A stretch of DNA of 64,000 nucleotides, taken from contig NZ_AP012325.1 of NCBI RefSeq assembly GCF_001025195.1, positions 310,001 through 374,000 on the forward strand, in the 5' to 3' direction. The notes under the pieces were generated by a model. That model did not search any database, was not told the DNA's origin, and saw only the letters and a program-made list of their open reading frames with translations. The DNA comes from Bifidobacterium catenulatum DSM 16992 = JCM 1194 = LMG 11043. Its GTDB lineage: Bacteria; Actinomycetota; Actinomycetes; Actinomycetales; Bifidobacteriaceae. Positions 54,448 to 63,864 of the stretch are shown here, piece by piece (the stretch's first letter is position 1; each line of letters begins with the position of its first letter). Both the position numbers and the translations under genes were made by a program.

Positions 54448-56139
54448 ATGATGAAGTCAAGAACTTGGAAACGAGTGCTTGCTGCTGTTTGCGCTGGTGT
54501 AGCGGCCGTTTCAATGGCTGCTTGCGGCGGAGGTACTAATAACACCGCGAAGGACGGAGTCATTATCAACAGTGTTATGAATTCAACTTCGCAGGCGTCG
54601 TTGAATTATAATCCGTTCTCTTCTACAGCTTTGACCGGTGTGGTCGGTGCTCTGTACGAGCCATTGTTCTATATGAACAACCTTAAGGACGACCCTACTA
54701 AGCTGGAACCGCTAATGGGTAAATCCTACACTATCAGTGACGATGCGAAAACTATTGATGTAACGATTCGTGACGGTGAAAAGTGGTCTGATGGCGAACC
54801 TTACACTACCGAAGATGTTGCATACACATTCAACCTCCTTAATTCCAACAAGGCTTTGAATACCAGTGGCTTTGCTGGCTCTGCCAAGGTCCTTAGCGAT
54901 ACGGAAGTTCGTATCACTTTGGACAAGCCTGAATCGGTGAATGCTCTGTCGTATCTGTCCGGCACGATGATTGTTCCGAAGCATGTGTGGGAAAAGATCG
55001 ATGATCCGGTGACCTATACCAATAAAGACGCTGTTGGCTCTGGGCCTTTCACAGTTAAGGGCGGGAACTTTTCCCCAACCGCTTACACGTTTAAGAAGAA
55101 TCCGTACTACTGGGATGAAGGTAAGCCTGAAATTGATGGCGTCCGTTATGTTCTGATCACCGGTGGCACCCAAGCTTCTCAAAATGCCTTGACCGCTGGC
55201 GATGTGGACTGGATGTCTGCGATCTTCCCGAATATGGATGATGTGCTGTCGGGATATCCTGATATTAAGACGGTTAACGTTCCTTCTAGTCAGATGGCAT
55301 TCATGACCTGTTCGAACAAAGAACTCGGCTGCAGTGGTCCTACCACTGATCCGGCAGTGCGCAAGGCTATCTATTACGCTCTTGATCGTAATCAGATTAA
55401 TAAACTCGCTCTGAATGGCCAGTACAGTGAGCTGGCTGGTTCTCTGTATCCGTATGGACAGTTCACCAAGTACGCTTCGGATGACGTCCCGGATTCACCT
55501 ATTCCAGGTAAAGGACGTACGGATGAAGCCGTCAAGATACTGGAGGACGCCGGCTATACGAAGGGTGATGACGGCATCTATCAGAAGGACGGAGTTAAGC
55601 TGAGCATCAAAGTCGCTGTTATGAGTGATGTCTCTGACTGGATCAACGCGATTAACGTCGCCTCGCAGCAGCTGAAAAAAATCGGTATTGATCTGCATGC
55701 GGACCAAATGTCTTCTAATGAATGGACTCAGGCGATGCAGCAGGGCCAGTTTGAAATGTCCATTTATGGTCTGTGGGTCGCAGGTGCCGAACCATGGATG
55801 TTCTACAACCAGTTCTATGCCACTGCCAATACGGCTGCAGTGGGTAAAAGCGCTTGGCCTAATTACGCTCGCTACAGCAATAAGACCGTGGATGATGCTC
55901 TTAATGTCATCAATACCACCACTGATGTGGCGACCAAGAAGTCTGAATATGAGAAGATTCAGACTCAGGTGTTTGAGGACATGCCGTATATCCCGATTCT
56001 GCGTCAATCCGGTCTGAGCGAAGTGTGGAGCGATAAGGTTACCGGTTGGCCGACAGACGATAACGTCTATGCTAATCCGCAGACTTGGGCAAATCCTGAT
56101 TTGGGCATTGTCCTGAAGAACCTGAAGGTTAAGAAGTAA
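54448..56139 (+). CDS. Family-5 ABC substrate-binding lipoprotein, probably for xylo-oligosaccharides
   Basis: The 563-residue protein has a lipoprotein signal ending VSMAAC (lipid Cys26) and the SBP family 5 fold with YEPLFY, WSDGEPYTTEDVAYTF and KNPYYWDEGKPEIDGV. The family binds peptides but also oligosaccharides such as cello- and xylo-oligomers. Placement ahead of three xylan-oligomer glycosidases points to sugar. ATG 54448 follows AAAGGAGAAA; an upstream ATG at 54400 would place charged residues before the signal. Base composition is AT-richer than in flanking genes. Confidence 0.88.
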   Translation: MMKSRTWKRVLAAVCAGVAAVSMAACGGGTNNTAKDGVIINSVMNSTSQASLNYNPFSSTALTGVVGALYEPLFYMNNLKDDPTKLEPLMGKSYTISDDAKTIDVTIRDGEKWSDGEPYTTEDVAYTFNLLNSNKALNTSGFAGSAKVLSDTEVRITLDKPESVNALSYLSGTMIVPKHVWEKIDDPVTYTNKDAVGSGPFTVKGGNFSPTAYTFKKNPYYWDEGKPEIDGVRYVLITGGTQASQNALTAGDVDWMSAIFPNMDDVLSGYPDIKTVNVPSSQMAFMTCSNKELGCSGPTTDPAVRKAIYYALDRNQINKLALNGQYSELAGSLYPYGQFTKYASDDVPDSPIPGKGRTDEAVKILEDAGYTKGDDGIYQKDGVKLSIKVAVMSDVSDWINAINVASQQLKKIGIDLHADQMSSNEWTQAMQQGQFEMSIYGLWVAGAEPWMFYNQFYATANTAAVGKSAWPNYARYSNKTVDDALNVINTTTDVATKKSEYEKIQTQVFEDMPYIPILRQSGLSEVWSDKVTGWPTDDNVYANPQTWANPDLGIVLKNLKVKK

Positions 56140-56162
56140 CCTGACGGATTTTATGAATCAAC

Positions 56163-56205
56163 GGTGCACAAGGCGTTTTAGCTGTGCGTTTTGTGCACCA
56201 TTTTT
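56163..56205 (+). terminator. Hairpin between binding protein and permease genes
   Basis: GGTGCACAA and TTGTGCACC pair perfectly, followed by ATTTTT. As it lies inside the operon, it probably lets only part of transcription continue, keeping the binding protein in excess. Confidence 0.75.
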
Positions 56206-56225
56206 CCATGTAGAAATGAGGTAAC

Positions 56226-57218
56226 ATGAGGTTCTACCTGAAAAAGATAGGATTTTACCTTGTTGCATTGTTTGCGGCTTTGACATTGAACTTTGCCATC
56301 CCGCGACTGATGCCAGGTGATCCGGTTTCAGCTGTTCTTACCAGGCTCGCATCGCGAGGTGGTACTGTTGCGCCCGAAACAAGGGAAGCGATTACTGCAA
56401 TGCTGGGACAAGATGGAGGCAACATCTTCCAGCAGTATATTGGTTATCTGAAGAATATCTTCACCGGCAACTGGGGCGTATCTGTAACGTATTTCCCCAA
56501 CCAAGTTACAACGTCCATTGCTTCTGCACTGCCTTGGACCATTTGTCTTGTCGGCACAACCACGATTATATCGTTCTTTGTTCAACAGGCTCTTGGTATC
56601 TGGGCTGGTTGGCGTCGTGGTGGCGCTTTTGATAACATCATTTCCCCTGTGTCCACCATTTTCCAAGCTGTTCCTTACTTCTGGCTTGCACTCATCTTCA
56701 TTTGGGTGTTTGCCCGTACGCTGCATTGGTTCCCTCAGTCAGGCGGATACAATTATCGTGAGGTTGTGCCCGGCTTCACTTGGGAATTCTTCTCGAGCGC
56801 AGTGCAGTATGCAATCTTGCCGGCCTTGACGATTCTTGTCAGCTCTCTGGGCATGGGTGTTGTCGGTATGCGTAATATGATGGTCTCCACGTTGTCTGAG
56901 GACTACATTGTTACTGCTGAGGCCAAGGGTTTAAGTCCTAAACGCGTTATGATGTGCTACGCAGCTCGTAATGCAGTGTTGCCATCCATTTCTGGCTTTG
57001 GCACGTCTATCGGTGCAGTGGTGGGTGGATCGCTGCTTACTGAACAGGTGTTCTCCTATCCAGGTGTTGGTCAGATGCTTTTGCAAGCAGTGACCAGTAA
57101 CGATTACGCGCTGATGCAAGGTATCTTCCTGATTATTACCGTTACTGTTCTAGTCGTGAACTTTATCATTGATTTGCTTTACGGCATTATCGATCCACGT
57201 ACGCGGCAACAGGATTGA
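56226..57218 (+). CDS. ABC transporter permease, DppB/OppB type
   Basis: The 330-residue protein has six membrane helices, the start YLKKIGFYLVALFAALTLNF, FAIPRLMPGDP-like loop and the permease motif TAEAKGLSPKRVMM. It pairs with the following permease. The ATG follows GAGGTAAC. Codons ending in T are frequent, as in the neighbouring transporter genes. Confidence 0.93.
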   Translation: MRFYLKKIGFYLVALFAALTLNFAIPRLMPGDPVSAVLTRLASRGGTVAPETREAITAMLGQDGGNIFQQYIGYLKNIFTGNWGVSVTYFPNQVTTSIASALPWTICLVGTTTIISFFVQQALGIWAGWRRGGAFDNIISPVSTIFQAVPYFWLALIFIWVFARTLHWFPQSGGYNYREVVPGFTWEFFSSAVQYAILPALTILVSSLGMGVVGMRNMMVSTLSEDYIVTAEAKGLSPKRVMMCYAARNAVLPSISGFGTSIGAVVGGSLLTEQVFSYPGVGQMLLQAVTSNDYALMQGIFLIITVTVLVVNFIIDLLYGIIDPRTRQQD

Positions 57219-57226
57219 GGTTAAAT

Positions 57227-58156
57227 ATGTCTGCAACAAATTCTTCTGCTGCTGTGGCTCGTAGCCAAGCTAAACGTCGTCGCTCCGCTTTGGATTCTCT
57301 CAAGCGAGTTCTTCCTGAGCGTTCTGCAAAATTGACGGCTGGATTAACCATTGTGATCGCAATGGTTTTGTTCGCCATTATTGTTCCTATCTTCACGAAG
57401 GATCCTAATAAGATCAATGACATTGGCTTGTCTGCGCCATCTGCCCAGCATTGGTTGGGCACTACGCAGTCTGGCCAGGATGTTTTCACTCAGCTTGGCT
57501 ATTCTGTCCGTGGCTCTCTGATTATTGGCTTTGCTGTTGGCTTGATTGCAACTGCGTTGTCGTTCATTTTTGGTGTTTTGGGCACATATATTGGCGGAAT
57601 TTGGGATGATTTGTTCTCTCTGATTACCAATATCATGCTGGTGATTCCGGGGTTGCCTCTGACCATCGTGATTTCTGCATTGATGCCTTCCAAGGGCACG
57701 ATGATGTTGGTCATTGTTATTTCAATCACCGCATGGGCTGGCGGTGCCCGTGTACTGCGGGCGCAAACATTGTCGATGCGTGGGCGTGATTATGTTCTTG
57801 CCGCAAAAATTGCAGGTGAACGTCCGTGGCGCGTGATTACCGTTGAAATTCTGCCTAATCTGTTGCCTGTGATGGGATCGCAGTTTGTGTTCTCCGTTAT
57901 TATGGCAATCCTGAGTGAGTCTTCGTTGTCCTTCATTGGCCTGGGATCGACCCAATCCTTCTCGCTGGGAACCATGCTGTATTACGCGCAGAACGGTTCT
58001 GCTCTGAACACGGGCGCATGGTGGTGGTTCCTGCCACCGGGACTGATGATCGCTATCATCGGCGCCGGATTGTCCTTCATTAATTTCTCCATCGATGAAG
58101 TCATCAATCCGCGACTACGTAAGCCTACCAAGAAAAGCAAGGGAAGGAAAGGGTGA
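57227..58156 (+). CDS. ABC transporter permease, DppC/OppC type
   Basis: The 309-residue protein has a polar N-terminus, six helices, and the motif VLRAQTLSMRGRDYVLAAKIAG with an EPS-type loop. ATG 57227 with GAGG upstream is preferred; a TTG at 57215 would overlap the previous gene. The stop overlaps a possible GTG start of the next gene. Confidence 0.93.
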   Translation: MSATNSSAAVARSQAKRRRSALDSLKRVLPERSAKLTAGLTIVIAMVLFAIIVPIFTKDPNKINDIGLSAPSAQHWLGTTQSGQDVFTQLGYSVRGSLIIGFAVGLIATALSFIFGVLGTYIGGIWDDLFSLITNIMLVIPGLPLTIVISALMPSKGTMMLVIVISITAWAGGARVLRAQTLSMRGRDYVLAAKIAGERPWRVITVEILPNLLPVMGSQFVFSVIMAILSESSLSFIGLGSTQSFSLGTMLYYAQNGSALNTGAWWWFLPPGLMIAIIGAGLSFINFSIDEVINPRLRKPTKKSKGRKG

Positions 58157-58161
58157 ACACG

Positions 58162-59013
58162 ATGGCGACTCAGAATTCTGATATCCTGCTTTCGGTCGAT
58201 AACCTCGACGTTATCTACGATACGGATAATCCGGTGCACGCCGTGCAGAACGCTACATTCGAATTGCGTCGCGGTGAGATGCTTGGTTTGGCTGGTGAAT
58301 CCGGTTGCGGCAAGAGTACATTGGCGTATAGCATCAATCAAATGCTGAAAGCTCCGGGTAAGATTAACTCTGGCTCTGTGATTTTCCATGATAAGTCAGG
58401 GAAAGATATTGATATCCGTGCTTTGTCGGGGCGTTCATTGCGTGAATACCGTTGGGAGAAAACCTCCATGGTGTTTCAGGGCGCCATGAATTCATTAAGT
58501 CCTGTAACTAAGATTGGTAAGCAGCTTGCCGATATTTATAAAACTCATCGTCCTCAGATGGCGAAGAGCGAACGACAAGACCGTTGCGCACATTTGCTTG
58601 AGATGGTGCATGTTGATCCAAATCGTCTAGCTGCTTACCCGTTTGAACTTTCCGGCGGCATGCGTCAGCGTGTGATGATTGCCATGGCTTTGGCTCTTGA
58701 GCCGCAGCTGATTATTATGGATGAACCGACCACGGCGTTGGACGTTGTTGTACAGCGTGAAATCATCGAGGAAATTTCGGAACTGCGCCGTGACAAGGGC
58801 TTCTCTGTTATTTTTATCACGCATGATTTGCCGATGCTCTTGGAGATCACGGACAAAATTGCTGTGATGAAAGATGGTGTCATCGTAGAACAAGGCGTTT
58901 CTGAAGACGTGTATTTCAATCCGAAGCATCCGTATACACAACGGTTGCTGAGCTCGTTCCCATCTTTGACAGGAGATCGTGGCTCATTCGTTCGTGTTCC
59001 ACGCCATGCGTGA
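58162..59013 (+). CDS. ABC transporter ATP-binding protein, DppD type
   Basis: The 283-residue ATPase has Walker A GESGCGKST (45-53), signature LSGGMRQRV, Walker B LIIMDEPTTALD and the switch His in FITHDL. The C-terminal part NPKHPYTQRLLSSFP is the peptide/oligosaccharide-importer type. ATG 58162 is 8 bp from AGGG; GTG 58153 is the alternative. Confidence 0.93.
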   Translation: MATQNSDILLSVDNLDVIYDTDNPVHAVQNATFELRRGEMLGLAGESGCGKSTLAYSINQMLKAPGKINSGSVIFHDKSGKDIDIRALSGRSLREYRWEKTSMVFQGAMNSLSPVTKIGKQLADIYKTHRPQMAKSERQDRCAHLLEMVHVDPNRLAAYPFELSGGMRQRVMIAMALALEPQLIIMDEPTTALDVVVQREIIEEISELRRDKGFSVIFITHDLPMLLEITDKIAVMKDGVIVEQGVSEDVYFNPKHPYTQRLLSSFPSLTGDRGSFVRVPRHA

Positions 59014-59024
59014 AAGGAATAATC

Positions 59025-59846
59025 ATGTCAGTATTGAAGCTTGAGCATGTGAAAAAAGATTTCACCCTGCGTAATGGTTTGAAAACCACGACGATTCATG
59101 CGGTGAAGGATGCATCATTCGAGTTAGCTTCGGATAAGACCATTGCTCTTGTTGGTGAGTCTGGTTCCGGGAAATCGACAATCGCCCGAATGATTACATG
59201 TTTGGAGACGCCGACTTCTGGAAGCATCACGTTGGACGGCAAGCCTGTTCCTACGCATGGTAAGGATTTGTATGAATACCGTCATAATGTGCAAATGGTA
59301 TTTCAGGATCCGTTCGCTTCCTTGAATCCATATCATACGATTTTCCACCATATTCTTCGTCCTCTTATGATTAATCACATGGCAAATAGCCAAGAGGAAT
59401 ATGAGCAGAAGGTTATCGAACTGCTGGAACGTGTTGAATTAACGCCTGCCGTCAATTTCATGTATCGACGCCCTCATGAGCTGTCTGGTGGACAGCGTCA
59501 GCGCGTCGCAATTGCACGTGCATTGGCTCCTAAGCCAAAGGTTCTAATTGCGGATGAGCCTGTTTCGATGTTGGATGTTTCTTTGCGGTTAGGCGTGCTT
59601 AACCTGCTGTCTAGAATTCAGCAGGAAGAACACATCGGCATGCTGTACATTACCCATGATCTGGCGACTGCTCGCCATTTTTCGGATGAGATTATGGTGA
59701 TGTGTCATGGAAACATTATTGAACATGGTCCTTCTGATGATGTGATTTTGAATCCGCAGCAAGACTACACGAAAGTGTTGCTTAATGCCGCGCCTGATCC
59801 GGAGAAGCATTTCGCGAAGATTCGTGACGAGCGTAGCCGTCAGTAA
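59025..59846 (+). CDS. ABC transporter ATP-binding protein, DppF type
   Basis: The 273-residue ATPase has Walker A GESGSGKST (44-52), QMVFQDPFASLNP, signature LSGGQRQRVAIARA, Walker B VLIADEPVSMLD and YITHDL. It completes the heterodimeric motor with the preceding gene. ATG 59025 follows AAAGGAATAATC. Confidence 0.94.
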   Translation: MSVLKLEHVKKDFTLRNGLKTTTIHAVKDASFELASDKTIALVGESGSGKSTIARMITCLETPTSGSITLDGKPVPTHGKDLYEYRHNVQMVFQDPFASLNPYHTIFHHILRPLMINHMANSQEEYEQKVIELLERVELTPAVNFMYRRPHELSGGQRQRVAIARALAPKPKVLIADEPVSMLDVSLRLGVLNLLSRIQQEEHIGMLYITHDLATARHFSDEIMVMCHGNIIEHGPSDDVILNPQQDYTKVLLNAAPDPEKHFAKIRDERSRQ

Positions 59847-59890
59847 TACCGCATGGAATACGTCTGATCATCATCTGATTGCTTGCAACT

Positions 59891-59911
59891 CCCTCGGCCT
59901 ATGGCCGAGGG
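59891..59911 (+). terminator. Hairpin between transporter and glycosidase genes
   Basis: CCCTCGGCC and GGCCGAGGG pair perfectly around TAT. There is no long T run, so it is more likely a processing or stabilising hairpin. Confidence 0.6.
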
Positions 59912-59932
59912 TTCCATATAAAGGAGTACTTT

Positions 59933-61564
59933 ATGCAAATCGCAAACCCCGTTCTCCCGGGATTCAATGCCGATCCCTCGATGATTCGGGTCGGGGATAC
60001 CTACTACATCGCCAATTCCACGTTCGAATGGTTCCCAGGTGTCCGTCTGCACGAGTCCAAGGACATGGTCCATTGGAACCTGTTGCCGAGTCCACTGAGC
60101 CGCACGAGCCAGCTTGACATGCGCGGCAATCCGTCATCCGGTGGCATCTGGGCTCCGGATCTTTCCTATGCGGACGGCAAATTCTGGCTGATCTACACGG
60201 ACGTGAAGGTCGTGAACGGTGCGTTCAAGGATTGCACGAACTATTTGGTCACTGCCGAAAGTATCCATGGTCCGTGGAGCGAGCCGATTCGCGTGAACGG
60301 TGTCGGCTTCGACGCAAGCCTGTTCCATGACGACGATGGCCGCAAGTATCTGGTGCAGCAGACTTGGGATTTTCGTGAGTACCATCATGGCTTCGACGGC
60401 ATCACACTGACCGAATTCGATGTGAAGACGATGAAGCTCAAGCCGGAAACTGAACGTACGATTTGGCGCGGTACGGACGTCAAACTCACCGAGGGACCAC
60501 ATCTGTACAAGATCAATGGCTATTACTACCTGTTCGCCGCTGAAGGCGGTACCGTGTATACGCATCAGGAAGTCGTGGCCCGATCCAAGTCTTTGGACGC
60601 GTTGTCCTTCGAAGGCATGCCGTCGAATCCGTTCATCACGAATTTCGACACGCCGCGTTCCTATCTGCAAAAGCAGGGGCATGGCGCGCTGGTCGATACC
60701 CCGTCCGGCGAATGGTATTACGCCTCGCTGTGCGGTCGTCCGTGGCATCACGACAATGAATCCTTCACTGATCCGCGCGGCTGGTGCACGCTGGGGCGTG
60801 AAACCTCCATCCAGAAGGTCGAATGGACCGAGGATGGCTGGCCGTATATTGTCGGAGGCCATGGCGGACAGCGTTATGTGGATGCTCCGAAGGATGCCAT
60901 CGAGACCGAGGCACCTGCGGATCACAGCCAGCATGACGATTTCATGTCCGATACGTTGGATTTGAATTGGAATACGCTGCGTGTGCCGTTCGATGGCGAG
61001 ATGGGCAAGGTCGGTGGCGGCGTGTTGGAACTGCGTGGCCAGGGCTCGCTGTGCAACCTTTTCGATCTGTCGTTGGTGGCACGTCGTTGGCAGGCGTTCA
61101 ACTTCGATGCGACCGTAAAGGTTGAGTTCGATCCGAAGAACTACCGCCAGATGGCCGGCCTGACGAACTACTACGATGATTTATGCTGGTCGTGGGTGTT
61201 CGTGACTTGGGACGAGCGGCGGCAATGCCGCGTGATTGAGGTCGCTCAGAACGATTTCAACAACTACACGTCGTTCCTGCGGGATACCGCTCCAGCAGTG
61301 CCGGATGACGTGAAGTCCGTGTGGCTGCGCACGAAGGTGCGCAAGCAGTGGTATTCGTATGAATATTCGTTTGATGGGACTTCATGGGTCGATCTGGGCG
61401 TGAAACTGGACGCGAAGATCCTGTCGGACGACTATATCCTGCGTCGATACGGCGGATTCTTCACCGGAGCATTCGTCGGTTTGGCTGCAGTCGATCTTTC
61501 TGGATACGACAGGGTTGCGAAATTCAGCGAATTCGATTATCGGGAATTGCCCGATAACGAGTAG
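59933..61564 (+). CDS. Beta-xylosidase, glycoside hydrolase family 43
   Basis: The 543-residue protein has the GH43 propeller start NPVLPGFNADPSMIRVGDTYY with catalytic base Asp14, the modulating Asp127 in GFDASLFHDD and acid Glu187 in LTEGPHLYK, then a C-terminal beta-sandwich (about 345-543). The two-domain layout is that of XynB-type beta-xylosidases acting on xylo-oligosaccharides. There is no signal peptide, so substrates must be imported. AAAGGAGT precedes the ATG at 59933. Confidence 0.93.
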   Translation: MQIANPVLPGFNADPSMIRVGDTYYIANSTFEWFPGVRLHESKDMVHWNLLPSPLSRTSQLDMRGNPSSGGIWAPDLSYADGKFWLIYTDVKVVNGAFKDCTNYLVTAESIHGPWSEPIRVNGVGFDASLFHDDDGRKYLVQQTWDFREYHHGFDGITLTEFDVKTMKLKPETERTIWRGTDVKLTEGPHLYKINGYYYLFAAEGGTVYTHQEVVARSKSLDALSFEGMPSNPFITNFDTPRSYLQKQGHGALVDTPSGEWYYASLCGRPWHHDNESFTDPRGWCTLGRETSIQKVEWTEDGWPYIVGGHGGQRYVDAPKDAIETEAPADHSQHDDFMSDTLDLNWNTLRVPFDGEMGKVGGGVLELRGQGSLCNLFDLSLVARRWQAFNFDATVKVEFDPKNYRQMAGLTNYYDDLCWSWVFVTWDERRQCRVIEVAQNDFNNYTSFLRDTAPAVPDDVKSVWLRTKVRKQWYSYEYSFDGTSWVDLGVKLDAKILSDDYILRRYGGFFTGAFVGLAAVDLSGYDRVAKFSEFDYRELPDNE

Positions 61565-61572
61565 GTGTTTTG

Positions 61573-61603
61573 GTGGCGACGGGAGCTGTGTTTTCGTCGC
61601 CAC
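61573..61603. terminator. Hairpin after the GH43 gene
   Basis: GTGGCGAC and GTCGCCAC form a perfect 8-bp stem with a 15-nt loop, without a T run. Confidence 0.5.
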
Positions 61604-61681
61604 TGACGTATGCAAGCCGTCATGAATCGTATACGGAGGCTTTATGTGGACTTGTCAAAGATGGAAGAAGGAAGAGCAACG

Positions 61682-61804
61682 ATGCTTGCGATGCCGAAGA
61701 TTTTCGATGACGGATGTGTGCTGCAATCCGGGCAGGACGTACCGGTATGGGGTTGGTGCGAACCATGGCGGAGCGTTACTGTTACGGTTCAGGAACATGT
61801 GTGA
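61682..61804 (+). pseudogene. Remnant of a sialate O-acetylesterase-like (SASA family) gene
   Basis: A 40-residue reading frame begins MLAMPKIFDDGCVLQSGQDV and continues PVWGWCEPWRSVTVTV before a stop. This matches the start of carbohydrate esterases of the SASA type (IFSDNMVLQ...VPVWGWA-PG--VTV). A good site (GAAGGAAGAG) lies upstream of the ATG. The rest of the gene, normally 450 residues or more, is missing, so this is the 5' end left after a deletion. It lies between GH43 and GH120, where an esterase removing acetyl groups from xylan oligomers would fit. Confidence 0.72.
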
Positions 61805-61820
61805 ATAAGGAGATTCAGGA

Positions 61821-63863
61821 ATGAAGTTTGAATACCATGTCAAACCAACCGGCAGCGATGCTGCGTGCGGCGACGCGGAGCATCCGTTCGCCACGATTTC
61901 CAAGGCCGCGCAGATGGCCTCTCCGGGTGATACGGTAATCGTGCATGAAGGCGTATACCGCGAACAAGTCAATCCGAGACGCGGCGGTCTGAGTGAACAT
62001 GAGCGCATCACCTACTGCGGAGCCGAAGGCGAAGCACGGCCGGTTATCAAAGGCTCGGAATGCGTGCAGGGCTGGACGGAATTGGCCGATCATCCGCATG
62101 TGTGGACGGTGATGCTTGATAATACGATGTTCGGGGATTTCAATCCATTCGCGACCCCGATTTTCGGCGACTGGCTGGAAATGCCTAAGTTCGGCAAGGA
62201 TCCGGACAAACATCTTGGCGATGTGTATCTCAACGGTGTTTCCTTCTTCGAATCGACGACGTTGGAAGGCGTATACGATCCGCAGCCGCGTGATACGGAT
62301 GAGGATTTCGTGTTGAAGATTCCCTGCCCCGTGCCGGATGTGGACCGTACACGTTATGTATGGCATGCCGAAGTGGACGAAAATGCCGGCACCACAACGA
62401 TCTGGGCGAATTTCCAAGGTGCCGATCCGAATGAGGAACTGGTGGAGGTCAGTGTTCGTCGCACATGCTTCTTCCCTTCCCACAACCATGTCAACTACAT
62501 CACCGTGCGTGGCTTTGAAATGGCGCAGGCCACTGGAGATTGGGCGCCGCCTACCTCGCAGCAGTGGGGCATGATCGGCCCGAACTGGTCGTATGGCTGG
62601 ATCATCGAAGACAACGTGCTGCATGACGCCAAATTCTCCGCGGTGTCATTGGGCAAGGAAATCTCATCCGGCGACAACGAGTGGGCGAAAACCGAGCGCA
62701 AGACCGGTTACCAGTACCAGTTGGAGGCCGTGTTCAAGGCCCGTCGCATCGGCTGGGAAAAGGGGCTGATCGGCGGTCATATCGTACGCAACAACGACAT
62801 CTATGAGTGCGGACAGAATGCCATCGTCGGACATATGGGCAGCGCATTCTGCCGTATCGAGCATAACCATGTCCATCACATTGCGTTGAAGCGTGAATTC
62901 TTCGGATGGGAGGTCGCTGGCATCAAATTCCATGCCGCATTGGATACGGTCATTGCCAACAACAACATCCACGACTGCTCGCTGGGCATGTGGATGGATT
63001 GGCAGACGCAGGGCACGCGCATCACGCGCAATGTGTTCCACGATAACGTCCGTGACCTCATGATTGAAGTGAGTCATGGGCCGTATCTGGTGGACAATAA
63101 CGTTTTCGCCTCGCCGGTGATGTTCCAGAACTGGTCGCAAGGTGGTGCCTTCGTCAACAATCTGATTTGCGGCGGCATTGAACCGCATACCGTCCCCGAC
63201 CGTTCCACGCCGTATCACTATCCGCACACCACCGAGGTGGCCGGGTGCGCTGTGGTATCCGGCGGCGATGAGCGTTGGCTGAACAATATGTTCGCGCCGC
63301 AACCGGTGAAACCGACCGTCGGTGAATATGGTTTGTCCGCCTACAGCGATTGCCCGATGTCGATGCATGAATACTTGGAACGCCAGCGGGCCATGTGGGC
63401 AGATCCTTCGCAGGGTGGTGGCGAGCGCAATCCTCTGCAGTCTCTATACGCGGGCGGCAACATCTATCTGTCCGGCGCACAGGGGCTGAACAAGCAGGAA
63501 GGTGCGGCCGACGATTCGGAACGCATGCAGGAGGACGCCCCGTTCTTCGGCGGCACCGCCTCCACGAGCGTTGCGTGTGATGAGCCCATGCCGGTGACAT
63601 TGGTCGAAGAACCCGATGGACTGTACCTGCAGTGCACTGTGCCACAGGCCGTCACCGATACCAGAATGCAGGTCGTCACCAGCGATATGCTCGGCGTGCC
63701 TCGCATCGTGGAGGAACGCTATGAACAGCCCGATGGCAGTGACTATGTGCTGGACACCGACTTGCTGGGACAAGCCTTGACGACAACGGAACGCAAGGCC
63801 GGGGCGTTGAATGGTCTTGTCTCCGGAGAGAATCACATCCGAATCTGGGAATGGAACAACTGA
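61821..63863 (+). CDS. Beta-xylosidase, glycoside hydrolase family 120
   Basis: The 680-residue protein opens YHVKPTGSDAACGDAEHPFATI, typical of right-handed beta-helix enzymes, and has GMWMDWQTQGTRITRN with nucleophile Asp393 and DLMIEVSHGPYLVDN with acid/base Glu416; the spacing of 23 residues equals that of the known GH120 XylC enzymes. It removes xylose from xylo-oligosaccharides, preferring longer substrates. There is no signal peptide. AAGGAGA precedes the ATG, just after the esterase remnant. Confidence 0.93.
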   Translation: MKFEYHVKPTGSDAACGDAEHPFATISKAAQMASPGDTVIVHEGVYREQVNPRRGGLSEHERITYCGAEGEARPVIKGSECVQGWTELADHPHVWTVMLDNTMFGDFNPFATPIFGDWLEMPKFGKDPDKHLGDVYLNGVSFFESTTLEGVYDPQPRDTDEDFVLKIPCPVPDVDRTRYVWHAEVDENAGTTTIWANFQGADPNEELVEVSVRRTCFFPSHNHVNYITVRGFEMAQATGDWAPPTSQQWGMIGPNWSYGWIIEDNVLHDAKFSAVSLGKEISSGDNEWAKTERKTGYQYQLEAVFKARRIGWEKGLIGGHIVRNNDIYECGQNAIVGHMGSAFCRIEHNHVHHIALKREFFGWEVAGIKFHAALDTVIANNNIHDCSLGMWMDWQTQGTRITRNVFHDNVRDLMIEVSHGPYLVDNNVFASPVMFQNWSQGGAFVNNLICGGIEPHTVPDRSTPYHYPHTTEVAGCAVVSGGDERWLNNMFAPQPVKPTVGEYGLSAYSDCPMSMHEYLERQRAMWADPSQGGGERNPLQSLYAGGNIYLSGAQGLNKQEGAADDSERMQEDAPFFGGTASTSVACDEPMPVTLVEEPDGLYLQCTVPQAVTDTRMQVVTSDMLGVPRIVEERYEQPDGSDYVLDTDLLGQALTTTERKAGALNGLVSGENHIRIWEWNN

Positions 63864-63864
63864 T

